Source: an uncultured Microbacterium sp.
GTDB lineage: Bacteria > Actinomycetota > Actinomycetes > Actinomycetales > Microbacteriaceae
NCBI RefSeq assembly: GCF_900078385.1
Contig: NZ_FLQR01000007.1
Span: 186,001-250,000, forward strand
DNA length: 64,000 nt
Direction: 5' to 3'
A program made the position numbers and the translations under genes. Position 1 is the stretch's first letter. Every line of letters starts with the position of its first letter. This document shows positions 34,048 to 45,829 of the stretch, piece by piece. The notes below the pieces were generated by a model that did not search any database, was not told the origin of the DNA, and saw nothing but the letters and a program-made list of their open reading frames with translations.

Positions 34048-34404
34048 TCAGTCCTTTCTGGGGGGCACGACGAATCCGTGCGGAGTCAGGTGGTGTCGGA
34101 ATCCCTCGCGGGGCCGCACGTCGTCGATGCCGCCCTGTGCCCAAGGGTGGCAGCGCGCGATGCGGGCGGCGGCCAGCGCGGCGCCCTTCACGGCACCGTG
34201 CTGCTGGACCGCGCCGACGGCATAGGCGGAGCAGGAGGGGTAGTACTTGCAGACGTCGCCGTACGCGTGCGAGACCGTCGCGCGATAGGCGTGCAGGATC
34301 GCGAGGACCGCGTTGCGCGGAAGGAGGGGGACGGCCGGCAGGATGCCCGCGGCGGAGAGGTGCGCGTCGCCGGTCGCCGATGCCGGCAGTGTCGCGGATG
34401 TCAC
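34048..34404 (-). CDS. yidD: Membrane protein insertion efficiency factor YidD
   Basis: Small amphipathic protein that assists YidC-dependent insertion. 118 residues with the hallmark CKYYPSCSAYAVGAVQQHG and the following ARCHPWAQGGIDDV. An N-terminal extension of about 25 residues (MTSATLPASATGDAHLSAAG) is longer than in E. coli YidD. Start overlaps the rnpA stop by four bases and its stop precedes yidC by three bases, so rnpA, yidD and yidC are tightly linked. Confidence 0.94.
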   Translation of the reverse strand: MTSATLPASATGDAHLSAAGILPAVPLLPRNAVLAILHAYRATVSHAYGDVCKYYPSCSAYAVGAVQQHGAVKGAALAAARIARCHPWAQGGIDDVRPREGFRHHLTPHGFVVPPRKD

Positions 34405-34739
34405 GCTGCGGCCTTCCGGCTCAGGCAGCGGCTCACTTCGTCGCGCAGCTCGGCGTAGTCGGCGGTCGCCGCACCGGGAAGTGCACGGATGACGACGTCG
34501 GTGCCTGCGCGGACATCGCCCAGCGCCTCCGCGCAGACGGCCTTGAGCCGCCGGCGCACGGTGTTGCGGACGACGGCAGAGCCGACCTGCTTGCTGACGA
34601 TGAAGCCGAAGCGCGCCGAGCGCGGCTCCGAGGTGGTGGCCACGTAGGTCACGGTGTGCACGGCGGCACAGCGGGCACCCCTGCGGACGACGGCCTTGTA
34701 CTCCGCCCCGCGGGTGATGCGGTTCCCGCGCGCCAGCAC
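34401..34739 (-). CDS. rnpA: Ribonuclease P protein component
   Basis: Protein subunit of RNase P, which trims the 5' leader of tRNAs together with the rnpB RNA (not in this window). 112 residues, basic. The family signature RNTVRRRLKAV lies near residue 60, preceded by FGFIVSKQVGSAV. GTG start at 34739, nine bases after the rpmH stop. rpmH-rnpA is the conserved pair flanking the origin. The protein lacks nothing obvious compared with actinobacterial RnpA. Confidence 0.94.
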   Translation of the reverse strand: MLARGNRITRGAEYKAVVRRGARCAAVHTVTYVATTSEPRSARFGFIVSKQVGSAVVRNTVRRRLKAVCAEALGDVRAGTDVVIRALPGAATADYAELRDEVSRCLSRKAAA

Positions 34740-34748
34740 CGGGTCAGG

Positions 34749-34886
34749 TCAGGCCGAAAGCTCGGTGCGCCCCTTGGCGCGACGAGCCGAGAGGATCGAA
34801 CGGCCGGCACGCGTGTGCATGCGGGCACGGAAGCCGTGCTTCTTGGCGCGGCGGCGGTTGTTGGGCTGGAACGTGCGCTTGGTCAT
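34749..34886 (-). CDS. rpmH: 50S ribosomal protein L34
   Basis: Small very basic ribosomal protein, 45 residues: [20 protein letters not shown] then [18 protein letters not shown]. Divergent from dnaA across a 307-base gap. The ATG at 34886 has GGAGTG upstream. It heads the rpmH-rnpA-yidD-yidC-jag-rsmG run. Promoter proposed at 34979-35007. Confidence 0.97.
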   Translation of the reverse strand: MTKRTFQPNNRRRAKKHGFRARMHTRAGRSILSARRAKGRTELSA

Positions 34887-35193
34887 GAGATCACTCCGGA
34901 TCGGCTCGTCACCCGAACGCTCTAGACCGGGGACACAGGTACAGGGGACTGCCCGCGAGGGCATAAGTCAACCGACTAAGAATACGTCGACATCTCCGAT
35001 TACCCAAACCGGACCCTCGGAAGCGTGTCATTATCCACCGGGCTCCCAGACAACCTGGCGACGACACGCGGAGCGGTTCTACAGTGGATTTTGCTCCGCA
35101 CGACGCGATGACTAGCGTGGCTCGGGCACTTATCCACAGGTGTGGACAGCGTATCCGATCGCCTGTCACCCGCGCTTCTACCCTTGGGGGGAC
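34887..35193. other. rpmH-dnaA divergent intergenic region with DnaA-box motifs
   Basis: 307 bases with the rpmH promoter and the dnaA leader. A perfect DnaA box TTATCCACA lies at 35130-35138, followed two bases later by an inverted relative TGTGGACAG (35141-35149), and TTATCCACC lies at 35031-35039. These lie just upstream of dnaA and fit DnaA autoregulation or an accessory part of the origin. A -10-like TACAGT is at 35080-35085. Confidence 0.7.
34979..35007 (-). promoter_or_regulatory. Promoter for rpmH
   Basis: On the minus strand TTGGGT (35007-35002) and TATTCT (34984-34979) are spaced by exactly 17 bases. A second -35-like TTGACT (34971-34966) lies nearer the gene. Confidence 0.55.
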
Positions 35194-36609
35194 ATGTCTC
35201 CGCACGATCTTCCGGACGTCCCGGTCTGGACGGCTGTGCTGGATGTGCTCGCCGATGACGACCGCGTCACGCCGCAGCTGCAGGGATTCCTGAACCTCGC
35301 CGTCGCGCAGGGCGTCATGAGCGGCACCCTCTACCTGGATGTGCCGAACGACCTCACGGCCGCGCAGCTGAACAAGCGCCTTCGCGCGCCCATCATGGAG
35401 GCGCTGGCCCACGTGCACGCCGAGCCGTCGGCATCCACCTTCCGTGTCGTGGTCAACCCCGAGCTGGCCGATGCGCATCTGACGGCCCCCGTGCCGGTGC
35501 AATCCGCGACACAGCCGGTGATCCCCCGGCCCGCCGCCGAGGACTACGCCGAACAGGCCGCGCCGGCGACCCGCAACGACACACGCCTGAACCCGAAGTA
35601 CACCTTCGACAACTTCGTCATCGGCCAGTCCAACCGGTTCGCGCACGCCGCCGCGGTCGCCGTGGCCGAAGCGCCGGCGAAGGCGTACAACCCGCTGTTC
35701 ATCTACGGCGACTCCGGCCTCGGCAAGACCCACCTCCTGCACGCCATCGGCGACTACGCGCTGAGCCTCTACACCGGCATCCGCGTCCGCTACGTCTCCA
35801 GCGAAGAGTTCACGAACGACTTCATCAACTCGATCGCGAACAACCGCGGCTCCGCCTTCCAGGCCCGCTATCGCGACGTCGACATCCTCCTCATCGACGA
35901 CATCCAGTTCCTGCAGGGTCGTCAGGAGACGCAGGAGGCGTTCTTCCACACGTTCAACACGCTGCACGACCACGACAAGCAGGTCGTGATCACGAGCGAT
36001 GTCCCGCCGCGGCAGCTCACCGGCTTCGAGGACCGCATGCGGAGCCGCTTCGAATGGGGCCTCATCACCGACGTGCAGGCGCCCGACCTCGAGACGCGCA
36101 TCGCGATCCTCCGCAAGAAGGCGCAGAGCGAGCGGCTCCTCGTGCCGGACGAGGTGCTCGAGTACATCGCGACGAAGGTGTCCTCCAACATCCGCGAACT
36201 CGAGGGCGCCCTCATCCGGGTGTCGGCGTTCGCGAGCCTCAACCGCTCCTCGCTCGACATCTCGCTGGCGCAGACCGTGCTCCGCGACATCGTCGACCAC
36301 GACGACGCCAACGTGATCTCCCCGACCGACATCATCACCGCGACGGCGCAGTACTTCCGTCTCTCGGTCGACGACCTGTACGGGTCGAGCCGGTCGCAGG
36401 CCGTCGCCACGGCCCGTCAGATCGCGATGTACCTGTGCCGTGAGCGCACGAGCCTGTCCCTGCCGAAGATCGGGCAGCTCTTCGGCAACCGCGACCACAC
36501 CACCGTCATGTACGCGTACAAGAAGATCAGCGAGCTCATGAAAGAGCGCCGCTCGATCTACAACCAGGTGTCGGAGATCACGACGCAGCTCGGTCGCGTC
36601 GGCCGCTGA
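35194..36609 (+). CDS. dnaA: Chromosomal replication initiator protein DnaA
   Basis: Melts oriC and loads the helicase. 471 residues: domain I (about 1-85), a short linker, AAA+ domain III with Walker [15 protein letters not shown] near residue 172 and Walker [14 protein letters not shown] near 230, and domain IV with the DNA-binding signature [15 protein letters not shown] near 433. ATG at 35194 is preferred over an upstream in-frame ATG at 35140, because [12 protein letters not shown] matches normal DnaA N-termini and GGGGGG lies just before it. The upstream region has a perfect DnaA box, so autorepression is likely. Confidence 0.97.
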   Translation: MSPHDLPDVPVWTAVLDVLADDDRVTPQLQGFLNLAVAQGVMSGTLYLDVPNDLTAAQLNKRLRAPIMEALAHVHAEPSASTFRVVVNPELADAHLTAPVPVQSATQPVIPRPAAEDYAEQAAPATRNDTRLNPKYTFDNFVIGQSNRFAHAAAVAVAEAPAKAYNPLFIYGDSGLGKTHLLHAIGDYALSLYTGIRVRYVSSEEFTNDFINSIANNRGSAFQARYRDVDILLIDDIQFLQGRQETQEAFFHTFNTLHDHDKQVVITSDVPPRQLTGFEDRMRSRFEWGLITDVQAPDLETRIAILRKKAQSERLLVPDEVLEYIATKVSSNIRELEGALIRVSAFASLNRSSLDISLAQTVLRDIVDHDDANVISPTDIITATAQYFRLSVDDLYGSSRSQAVATARQIAMYLCRERTSLSLPKIGQLFGNRDHTTVMYAYKKISELMKERRSIYNQVSEITTQLGRVGR

Positions 36610-36707
36610 CCCGCCTCGGCCCGTCACCGGCCGATATATTCCTTCATCCGTGCTTGACACCCGTCGCACGGATGCTGATCATGACGTTCTGCACAGTGTG
36701 GAAAGCC

Positions 36708-36716
36708 TGTGGATAA
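36708..36716 (-). promoter_or_regulatory. DnaA box, perfect
   Basis: TGTGGATAA, reverse complement of the TTATCCACA consensus. Confidence 0.85.
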
Positions 36717-36875
36717 CTCGTCGTCGAATCCGGATGATTGTGAGCGGATCGCGTCTCCCTGTGGATGGCACCCGCTGCGGCCGCACGGCGGCTCCACCGC
36801 TGAACGAGCGGAATGCGCACCCAGCCCACAAGTTACACGGATGTGGTTTCGGCTCGTTCAGCGGGATCGTCCGAG

Positions 36876-36884
36876 TTATCCACA
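36876..36884 (+). promoter_or_regulatory. DnaA box, perfect
   Basis: TTATCCACA, followed by GTTTCCACAG; the pair recurs almost unchanged at 48398-48419. Confidence 0.85.
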
Positions 36885-37051
36885 GTTTCCACAGCGGTTA
36901 ACACCATGACATCTCTCTCCTTCTTCAAATCCCGATCCGATCACCCCAAGGGGGGAAGCGACGGGAAGACGTCGGGGGACGTCGTGGCACACAACGCCGT
37001 GAGCAAGGGCACTAGCATGGGAAAGCCCTACTCGACGTCAAGGGAGCGCCA

Positions 37052-38194
37052 GTGAAGTTCCACGTGAATCGCGATGTGTTCAGCGAGGCCGTGTCGTTCG
37101 TTGTGAAGCTCCTTCCGCAGCGCAATCCCCAGCCGATCCTCGCCGGTGTGCTGATCGAGGCATCGGAAGCCGGCCTGTCGCTCGCCGCGTTCGACTACGA
37201 GGCGTCCGCCCGCACGACGATCGAAGCGACGGTCGACGAGCCGGGCACGATCCTCGTCCACGGCCGACTCCTCTCCGAGATCGCGAGCCGGCTGCCGAAC
37301 GCGCCGATCGAGATCGCCGTGGCAGAGGACGGCGGCATCGTGCTCTCGTGCGGCTCCGCACGCTTCACCCTCGCCTCGATGCCGGTGCAGGAATACCCCG
37401 CGATCCCCGAGGTGTCCGGCGATTCCGGACTCGTCCCCGCCGAGGACTTCGCGACGGCGATCGCCCAGGTCGCCTTCGCCGCCTCGCGCGACGATGTCAC
37501 CCCGGTCCTGACCGGTGTCCAGCTCGAGGTCGCCGGCACGCAGCTCAGCCTCGTCGCGACCGACCGCTACCGCGTCGCACTGCGCGAGATCCCGTGGGAC
37601 GGCGGCACCGTCGGCGACGGCGACTCCACGACCGCGCTCGTCCCGGCCCGCACCCTCACCGAGGTCGGCAAGACCTTCGCGCACTCCGGCGACATCAAGG
37701 TGTCCTTTTCCGGCTCCGGCGACCGCGAGATCATCGCGTTCACGGCCGGCAACAAGACGGTCACGTCGCTGCTGATCAAGGGCAACTTCCCGCCGGTGCG
37801 ACGGCTGTTCCCCGAGCAGACCGACCACTACGCGGTCGTGGGCACCGCCGAGCTCGTCGAGGCCGTCCGCCGCGTCGCCCTCGTCCTCGACCGGTCGGCG
37901 CCGCTGCGTTTCACCTTCTCCGAGGACGGCGTCTCGATGGACGCCTCCGGGACCGAGCAGGCGCGCGCCACCGAATCCGTCGACGCGACGCTCACCGGCG
38001 AGGACGTCACGCTGGGCCTGAACCCGCAGTACCTGCTCGAGGCGCTCGGCGCCGTCAAGAGCGAGTTCACGCGGATCACGTTCACCTCCAGCGAGAACGC
38101 CAACAAGCTGAGCCCCGTGCTCGTGACGCCGCAGACCTCGGGCGGCCCGGAGAGCTTCAAGTACCTGCTGCAGCCCAATCTCCTGCTCCGCTGA
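37052..38194 (+). CDS. dnaN: DNA polymerase III sliding clamp (beta subunit)
   Basis: Processivity clamp that encircles DNA. 380 residues in three similar domains. MKFHVNRDVFSEAVSFVVKL opens the first, FAASRDDVTPVLTGVQLE marks the second, and the ending QTSGGPESFKYLLQPNLLLR is the longer variant of the usual MPMR-type clamp tail found in some Actinobacteria. GTG at 37052 with AAGGGAG seven bases before. It lies between oriC and recF. No gnd gene separates dnaN and recF here, unlike in Streptomyces. Confidence 0.96.
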   Translation: MKFHVNRDVFSEAVSFVVKLLPQRNPQPILAGVLIEASEAGLSLAAFDYEASARTTIEATVDEPGTILVHGRLLSEIASRLPNAPIEIAVAEDGGIVLSCGSARFTLASMPVQEYPAIPEVSGDSGLVPAEDFATAIAQVAFAASRDDVTPVLTGVQLEVAGTQLSLVATDRYRVALREIPWDGGTVGDGDSTTALVPARTLTEVGKTFAHSGDIKVSFSGSGDREIIAFTAGNKTVTSLLIKGNFPPVRRLFPEQTDHYAVVGTAELVEAVRRVALVLDRSAPLRFTFSEDGVSMDASGTEQARATESVDATLTGEDVTLGLNPQYLLEALGAVKSEFTRITFTSSENANKLSPVLVTPQTSGGPESFKYLLQPNLLLR

Positions 38195-38244
38195 GTCGGG
38201 CCGTTCCGGTCCCTCGCCGCACACGGCGAGGTCAGGGCGCGGAT

Positions 38245-38250
38245 TAGGGT
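38245..38250 (+). promoter_or_regulatory. -10 box TAGGGT, leaderless-type start of recF
   Basis: TAGGGT followed by six bases and then the GTG at 38257; no Shine-Dalgarno. Confidence 0.5.
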
Positions 38251-38256
38251 GATCTG

Positions 38257-39411
38257 GTGATCGTGGAGCAGCTCAGTCTCGTCGACTTCCGCAACTATGC
38301 GGCCGCCGACGTGACGCTGACCGCGGGCGCGAACGTCTTCGTCGGCCGCAACGGGCAGGGCAAGACGAACCTCGCGGAGGCCATCGCCTTCTTCGCGACG
38401 CTGGGATCGCACCGCGTCTCGCAGGATGCCCCGATGGTCAGGCACGGTGCGGATGCCGCCATCATCCGCGCGCGCCTCGCCCACGGCGACCGCCGTGTGC
38501 TGCTCGAGGTGCAGCTGAACCGGACCGGGTCGAACAAGGCGCGCGTGAACGGCGCCCCGTCGCGGACCGCGGAACTGCCCCGGTACGCGCAAGTGGTGCT
38601 CTTCGCACCCGAGGACCTGCAGATCGTCCGCGGCGACCCGACGTCGCGCCGGCGCTTCGCCGATCAGCTCCTCATCCAGCGCGCGCCGCGCATGGCGGGC
38701 GTGCTCGCGGACTACGACCGGGTGCTCAAGCAGCGCACGGCGCTGCTGAAGTCGGCGCGGGCCCGCGGCATCCGCGGCGACGCCCTGTCGACGCTCGAGG
38801 TGTGGGACGACAAGCTCGTCCAGCTCGGCACCGAGGTCATCCGGGCACGGCTCGCGCTGGCCGCCGATCTCGCGATCCCGGTCGCCGAGGCGTACACGGC
38901 CATCGCCGGGGCCGATCACCAGCCGGAGCTGGAGTGGGCGCTCACCGTGAGCGGGGCGGATCCGGAAGACGGTGAGGCGTCCGCGACGGTCGCCGATGCC
39001 GCCGGAATCGAGTCGCTCTTCCGGCAGGCCCTCGCCGCCAAGCGGTCCGCGGAGCTGGATCGCGGCATGACGCTCGTCGGGCCGCACCGCGACGACCTGC
39101 TCATGCGGGTGCGCGGGCTTCCCGTGAAGGGGTATGCCTCGCACGGCGAATCCTGGTCGGTCGCACTCGCGCTCCGCCTCGCATCCGCTCGACTCCTGCG
39201 CGAGCAGTCGAGTCTGGGGGACCCCGTCCTGATCCTCGACGACGTCTTCGCCGAGCTGGATGCCGACCGCCGATCGCGGCTGGCCGGCGTCGTCGCCGAC
39301 TTCGAGCAGGTCATCGTCACTGCCGCGGTCGAGGAGGATGTGCCGGCGGCGCTCCGCGCCCGCACCGTCCGCGTCGAGGCCGGCACGATCAGCGAGGCAG
39401 CCGATGTCTGA
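38257..39411 (+). CDS. recF: DNA replication and repair protein RecF
   Basis: SMC-like ATPase that helps load RecA at single-strand gaps. 384 residues: LVDFRNYAAADVTL, Walker A FVGRNGQGKTNLAEAI near residue 30, the signature region GYASHGESWSVALALRLAS, and Walker B DPVLILDDVFAELDADRR near residue 330. GTG start at 38257; no Shine-Dalgarno is present but TAGGGT lies six bases upstream, which suggests leaderless initiation. The stop overlaps the next gene by eight bases. Confidence 0.95.
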   Translation: MIVEQLSLVDFRNYAAADVTLTAGANVFVGRNGQGKTNLAEAIAFFATLGSHRVSQDAPMVRHGADAAIIRARLAHGDRRVLLEVQLNRTGSNKARVNGAPSRTAELPRYAQVVLFAPEDLQIVRGDPTSRRRFADQLLIQRAPRMAGVLADYDRVLKQRTALLKSARARGIRGDALSTLEVWDDKLVQLGTEVIRARLALAADLAIPVAEAYTAIAGADHQPELEWALTVSGADPEDGEASATVADAAGIESLFRQALAAKRSAELDRGMTLVGPHRDDLLMRVRGLPVKGYASHGESWSVALALRLASARLLREQSSLGDPVLILDDVFAELDADRRSRLAGVVADFEQVIVTAAVEEDVPAALRARTVRVEAGTISEAADV

Positions 39412-39901
39412 GCGCGGCGCCGAGGACAGCGGTGTCCCGGAGACCATCGCGACGTATCTGCGCCTGCGCGGTCTCGAGCCTTCCATGGCGAAGAAGCGTC
39501 GTCGCCGCAAGCGCGACGACGACGAGAACCTGCCGTTCGCGCCCGGACGCGACCCGAAGGGCGTCGGCGATCTGCTGGCGGACCTCACCCGTCAGGCGGG
39601 ATGGGACCCGGCGCTCGCCCGCGAAGACCTCGTCCTGCAGTGGGAGGACGTGGCTGGCTCCGAGACCGCGCGGCACGCGCATCCGGTCGCACTCGGCGAC
39701 GGGGTGCTGACCGTCCAGTGCGATTCGACGGCCTGGGCGAAGAACCTCCATCTCATGCGCGGCGTCATCCTCACCGAGATCATGGCGAGGTTCCCCGACG
39801 CGGGAGTCGAGAACCTCCGTTTTGTGGGCCCGGACGTCCCCTCCTGGAAATGGGGCCCCAGAGCCGTTCCAGGGCGCGGTCCTCGCGATACCTACGGCTG
39901 A
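39404..39901 (+). CDS. DUF721 protein, DciA-type helicase loader candidate
   Basis: 165 residues. The DUF721/DciA domain occupies about residues 60-150 (LLADLTRQAGWDPALA, WEDVAGSETARHAHPVAL, LTVQCDSTAWAKNLHLM). A very basic segment AKKRRRRKRDDD lies near residue 30. Known: DciA proteins replace DnaC as replicative-helicase operators in most bacteria, including Actinobacteria, and the recF-DUF721-gyrB position is standard. ATG at 39404 overlaps recF by eight bases. The specific function here rests on family and location. Confidence 0.88.
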   Translation: MSERGAEDSGVPETIATYLRLRGLEPSMAKKRRRRKRDDDENLPFAPGRDPKGVGDLLADLTRQAGWDPALAREDLVLQWEDVAGSETARHAHPVALGDGVLTVQCDSTAWAKNLHLMRGVILTEIMARFPDAGVENLRFVGPDVPSWKWGPRAVPGRGPRDTYG

Positions 39902-42064
<2,163 letters not shown>

Positions 42065-42089
42065 GCGCTGCGAACGGAACTGAGAGAAC

Positions 42090-44681
42090 ATGACTGACCA
42101 ACAGCGCCCCGAGCTCCCCGCGGGCTACTCGCACGGCAACATCGACCAGGTCGACCTCCAGGTCGAGATGCAGCGCAGCTACCTCGACTACGCCATGAGC
42201 GTCATCGTCGGGCGTGCGCTGCCCGACGTGCGCGACGGCCTCAAGCCCGTGCACCGCCGCGTCATCTACGGCATGTACGACGGCGGCTACCGCCCCGACA
42301 AGGCGTACTCGAAGTGCGCGCGCGTCGTCGGCGAGGTCATGGGCCAGTACCACCCGCACGGCGACAGCGCGATCTACGACGCGCTCGTCCGCCTCGTGCA
42401 GCCGTGGTCGCTGCGCTACCCGCTGGCCGACGGCCAGGGCAACTTCGGCTCGCCCGGCAACATGGGCGCCGCCGCGCCGCGGTACACCGAGACGAAGATG
42501 GCCCAGCTCGCCCTCGAGATGGTCCGCGACATCGACGAGGAGACCGTCGACTTCGAGGACAACTACGACGGACGCACGCAGGAGCCGACCGTCCTGCCGG
42601 CGCGGTTCCCCAACCTCCTCGTCAACGGCTCGGTCGGCATCGCCGTCGGCATGGCGACGAACATCCCACCGCACAACCTCCGCGAGGTCGCGGACGGCGC
42701 GCTCTGGGTGCTGGACAACCCGACGGCGCCGCGCGAGGAGATGCTCGAGCAGCTCATGCAGCGGATCCCCGGTCCGGACTTCCCGACCGGCGCGCAGATC
42801 CTCGGCACCCGCGGCATCCGCGACGCGCAGCGCACGGGCCGCGGCTCGATCACGATGCGCGCCGTCGTCAACGTCGAGGAGATCCAGGGCCGCACGTGCC
42901 TCGTGGTCACCGAGCTGCCCTACCAGGTCAACCCCGACAACGTCGCGGCGAAGATCCGCGACCTCGCCCGCGACGGCAAGCTCAGCGGCATCGCCGACAT
43001 CCGCGACGAGACCTCCGACCGGACGGGTCAGCGCCTCGTCATCGTTCTGAAGCGGGACGCCGTCGCGAAGGTCGTGCTGAACAACCTCTACAAGCACACC
43101 CAGCTGCAGGAGAACTTCGGCGCCAACATGCTCGCGATCGTCGACGGTGTGCCGCGCACACTGCCGATCGACGGCTTCGTGACGCTGTGGCTCGACCACC
43201 AGATCGAGGTCATCGTCCGCCGGACGACCTACCGTCTGCGCAAGGCCGAGGAGCGGATGCACATCCTGCGCGGCTACCTCAAGGCGCTCGACGCGCTCGA
43301 CGAGGTCATCGCGCTCATCCGTCGGTCGCCCACCGTGGACGACGCGCGTGCGGGACTGAAGTCGCTGCTCGAGATCGACGACAAGCAGGCCGACGCGATC
43401 CTCGCGATGCAGCTGCGTCGCCTCGCGGCGCTCGAGCGGCAGAAGATCATCGACGAGGCCACCGAGCTGGAGACGCAGATCGCCGACTTCCAGGCGATCC
43501 TCGCCGACGAGCGCCGGCAGCGCACCATCATCCGCGAGGAGCTGACCGAGATCGTCGACCGCTTCGGCGACGAGCGGCGCACGCACATCCTGCACGGCTT
43601 CGACGGCGACATGTCGATGGAAGACCTGATCCCCGAGGAGGAGATGGTCATCACCGTCACCCGCGACGGGTACATCAAGCGCACCCGCAGCGACAACTAC
43701 CGCTCGCAGCACCGCGGCGGCAAGGGCGTCAAGGGTGCGCAGCTGCGCGCCGACGACGTCGTCGAGCACTTCTTCGTCACCACGACGCACCACTGGCTCC
43801 TCTTCTTCACGACGAAGGGCCGCGTCTACCGGTCGAAGGGCTACGAGGTCCCCGAGGCCGGCCGCGACGCGAAGGGTCAGCACGTCGCGAACCTCCTCGC
43901 GCTGCAGCCCGGCGAGGAGATCGCGCAGATCCTGGCGCTGCGCGACTACAGCGCCGCCCAGTACCTCGTCCTCGCGACGCGCGACGGCAAGATCAAGAAG
44001 ACGGCGCTCACCGACTACGACACGAACCGTCAGGGCGGCATCATCGCGATCCGCCTGCGCGGTCAGGAGGAGGAGGACGGCGACGAGCTGGTCAGCGCGC
44101 TGCTGGTCGACGAGACCGACGACATCCTGCTCATCTCGCGCCGGGGCATGTCGCTGCGCTTCACCGCGAGCGACGACTCGCTCCGCCCCATGGGACGTTC
44201 GACCGAGGGTGTGAAGGGGATGTCGTTCCGCGAGGACGACAGCCTGCTGTCGGCATCCGTCGCACGCGACACCGACTTCGTGTTCGTCGTGACCGAGGGC
44301 GGGTTCGCCAAGCGCACCGCCGTCGACCAGTACCGCGTCCAGGGACGCGGCGGTCTCGGCATCAAGGTGGCCAAGCTCAACGACGATCGTGGCGTCCTCG
44401 CGGGCGGCATGATGGTCGCCGAGGACGACGAGGTCTTGGTGGTTCTTGCCAGCGGCAAGGTGGTACGCTCTGCCGTGGCCGAGGTCCCCGCCAAGGGACG
44501 CGACACCATGGGTGTCGTGTTCGCCCGCCCCGATGACGACGATCGCATCCTCGCGATCGCCCGCAACGGAGAGCGTGGGCTGGCTCAGGCCGCCGAAGCC
44601 GCGGCATCCGAGGATGCCACCTCCGCCGCCGCAGATGACGCCCCGCCTGCGAGCCCCGAAGAGAGTGACACTGACGCATGA
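42090..44681 (+). CDS. gyrA: DNA gyrase subunit A
   Basis: DNA breakage-reunion subunit of gyrase. 863 residues: catalytic tyrosine in [11 protein letters not shown] near residue 130, quinolone-pocket sequence [15 protein letters not shown] with the Ser and Asp usual for drug-sensitive enzymes, and the C-terminal beta-pinwheel with repeated blades and the GyrA-box-like [10 protein letters not shown]. The tail is acidic and Ala-rich (SPEESDTDA). ATG at 42090 after GAGAGA. The stop overlaps the DUF3566 start by four bases. Confidence 0.96.
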   Translation: MTDQQRPELPAGYSHGNIDQVDLQVEMQRSYLDYAMSVIVGRALPDVRDGLKPVHRRVIYGMYDGGYRPDKAYSKCARVVGEVMGQYHPHGDSAIYDALVRLVQPWSLRYPLADGQGNFGSPGNMGAAAPRYTETKMAQLALEMVRDIDEETVDFEDNYDGRTQEPTVLPARFPNLLVNGSVGIAVGMATNIPPHNLREVADGALWVLDNPTAPREEMLEQLMQRIPGPDFPTGAQILGTRGIRDAQRTGRGSITMRAVVNVEEIQGRTCLVVTELPYQVNPDNVAAKIRDLARDGKLSGIADIRDETSDRTGQRLVIVLKRDAVAKVVLNNLYKHTQLQENFGANMLAIVDGVPRTLPIDGFVTLWLDHQIEVIVRRTTYRLRKAEERMHILRGYLKALDALDEVIALIRRSPTVDDARAGLKSLLEIDDKQADAILAMQLRRLAALERQKIIDEATELETQIADFQAILADERRQRTIIREELTEIVDRFGDERRTHILHGFDGDMSMEDLIPEEEMVITVTRDGYIKRTRSDNYRSQHRGGKGVKGAQLRADDVVEHFFVTTTHHWLLFFTTKGRVYRSKGYEVPEAGRDAKGQHVANLLALQPGEEIAQILALRDYSAAQYLVLATRDGKIKKTALTDYDTNRQGGIIAIRLRGQEEEDGDELVSALLVDETDDILLISRRGMSLRFTASDDSLRPMGRSTEGVKGMSFREDDSLLSASVARDTDFVFVVTEGGFAKRTAVDQYRVQGRGGLGIKVAKLNDDRGVLAGGMMVAEDDEVLVVLASGKVVRSAVAEVPAKGRDTMGVVFARPDDDDRILAIARNGERGLAQAAEAAASEDATSAAADDAPPASPEESDTDA

Positions 44682-45082
44682 GCACGGTAGCCGACAAGCT
44701 GGCCAAGAAATCCTCGAGCAAGACCAGCTCCAAGCAGGTGCGCCTGCGCCTGGTGTACGTGGACTTCTGGTCCGCCGTGAAGCTGTCCTTCCTCGCGGCG
44801 GTCGCCCTCGCGATCGTGACGATCGTGTCGGTCTTCCTCATCTACATGGTGCTGCAGACGACGAACCTCATCGGCAAGCTCGACGAGTTCTTCCTCGCCT
44901 TCACCGACGGCAGCTTCCAGCTGAGCGAGTTCCTGAGCCTGCCGCAGGTCATGGCGTTCGCCGCGATCGTCGCGATCCTGAACCTCATCGTCGTGACGGT
45001 GCTGGGTGCGGTCGTGGCCGGGATCTACAACCTGATGGTCAAGGTCACGGGCGGTCTGCTCGTGGGGTTCACCTCGAACTGA
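44678..45082 (+). CDS. DUF3566 membrane protein
   Basis: 134-residue membrane protein of the DUF3566 family, which regularly follows gyrA in Actinobacteria. A basic, Ser/Lys-rich N-terminus ([16 protein letters not shown]) precedes two membrane helices (about 30-58 and 90-120). [19 protein letters not shown] is the family signature. Function not established. Starts by a four-base overlap (ATGA) with gyrA, so it is translationally coupled; a tRNA pair follows 71 bases downstream. Confidence 0.9.
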   Translation: MSTVADKLAKKSSSKTSSKQVRLRLVYVDFWSAVKLSFLAAVALAIVTIVSVFLIYMVLQTTNLIGKLDEFFLAFTDGSFQLSEFLSLPQVMAFAAIVAILNLIVVTVLGAVVAGIYNLMVKVTGGLLVGFTSN

Positions 45083-45153
45083 CCGGATTTCGGGATTGCC
45101 CGCGATTCGGGTAAAGTCTTGGAGGTTGACGGCGGCGACGCCGATCTCCAGAC

Positions 45154-45227
45154 GGGGCTATAGCTCAGGCGGTTAGAGCGCTTCACTGATAATGAAGAGG
45201 TCCCAGGTTCAAGTCCTGGTAGCCCCA
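45154..45227 (+). tRNA. tRNA-Ile (anticodon GAT)
   Basis: 74-base cloverleaf: acceptor GGGGCTA / TAGCCCC, anticodon stem CTTCA / TGAAG with loop CTGATAA (anticodon GAT), T-loop GTTCAAGTC. The 3' CCA is not encoded. A -10-like TAAAGT (45112-45117) precedes it. Confidence 0.97.
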
Positions 45228-45243
45228 CAAGAACATTCCCCGC

Positions 45244-45316
45244 GGGGCCTTAGCTCAGTTGGTAGAGCGCCTGCTTTGCAAGCAGGATGTCAGGAGTTCG
45301 AATCTCCTAGGCTCCA
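45244..45316 (+). tRNA. tRNA-Ala (anticodon TGC)
   Basis: 73-base cloverleaf 16 bases after tRNA-Ile: acceptor GGGGCCT / AGGCTCC with one G-U pair, anticodon stem CCTGC / GCAGG with loop TTTGCAA (anticodon TGC), T-loop GTTCGAATC. The 3' CCA is not encoded. Ile-Ala pairs next to gyrA are typical of this group. Confidence 0.97.
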
Positions 45317-45379
45317 CAGGATCACGAGGCCGGCCCCATCGGGTCGGCCTCTTCCTCGTTCCACGATGACGCCGTTCGG

Positions 45380-45385
45380 TAGTGT
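45380..45385 (+). promoter_or_regulatory. -10 box TAGTGT, leaderless-type start
   Basis: TAGTGT ends six bases before the Nudix ATG at 45392; no Shine-Dalgarno is present. Confidence 0.5.
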
Positions 45386-45391
45386 TCCGGA

Positions 45392-45829
45392 ATGGACCTG
45401 CGCGTCGCGGCGTACGCCGTCATCATCGATGACAGCGACCACGTGCTGCTCGCGCACTGGGTCGAAGGCCGCCGCGCGGCCTGGACGCTGCCGGGCGGCG
45501 GCCTCGAGCCCGGCGAGGACCCCGAGACGGCGGCGCGTCGCGAGGTGCGCGAGGAGACGGGCTTCCGCGTGCAGCTCGAGGGACTCCTCGGCATCGACTC
45601 CCACGTGATCCCCGCCTCGCACCGCGTGCAGCCGGGGCACACCGAGCCGCTGCACGCCCTGCGCATCGTCTACCGCGCGCGCATCACGGGCGGACGGCTC
45701 CGCGACGAGGTCGACGGATCGACCGATCGGGCGGACTGGTTTCCGCTCGCCGCCGTCGCACACCTCCCGCACGTGAAGCTCGTCGATGTCGGGCTGCGGA
45801 TGGCAGGTGTGTCGCCGCCGAGCGGCTAG
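45392..45829 (+). CDS. Nudix hydrolase
   Basis: 145-residue Nudix enzyme that hydrolyses a nucleoside diphosphate linked to another group; the substrate is unknown. The full Nudix box is present near residue 37 (GGGLEPGEDPETAARREV followed by REETGF). Starts MDLRVAAYAVIIDDSDHVLL at an ATG with a TAGTGT -10-like box six bases upstream, so the transcript is probably leaderless. Its stop codon lies inside the last codons of the convergent YbaK-type gene: TAG on the plus strand and TAG on the minus strand overlap at 45826-45829. Confidence 0.9.
   Translation: MDLRVAAYAVIIDDSDHVLLAHWVEGRRAAWTLPGGGLEPGEDPETAARREVREETGFRVQLEGLLGIDSHVIPASHRVQPGHTEPLHALRIVYRARITGGRLRDEVDGSTDRADWFPLAAVAHLPHVKLVDVGLRMAGVSPPSG

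Larger units (their letters stand above)
36610..37051. other. oriC: Probable replication origin oriC (dnaA-dnaN gap)
   Basis: 442 bases without a gene between dnaA and dnaN, the usual actinobacterial origin. Two perfect DnaA boxes point towards each other (TGTGGATAA at 36708-36716 and TTATCCACA at 36876-36884). Near matches include TGTGGAAAG (36697), TGTGGATGG (36760) and GTTTCCACA (36885). A promoter-like TTGACA (36654-36659) with GATCAT 17 bases later and a -10-like TAGCAT (37013-37018) could drive dnaN. A pyrimidine-rich, lower-GC patch at about 36905-36945 may be the unwinding element. Confidence 0.8.

Noticed and set aside
35031..35039. TTATCCACC as a further DnaA box
   Set aside because: One mismatch at the last position and isolated; mentioned in the intergenic entry only.
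34887..37051. Possible CRISPR or tandem repeats around the origin
   Set aside because: Repeated CCACA-type words are DnaA boxes of irregular spacing; no repeat-spacer structure.
36650..37055. Small plus-strand frames inside the dnaA-dnaN gap
   Set aside because: They contain the DnaA boxes and have no ribosome binding site or coding character; the region is better read as origin.
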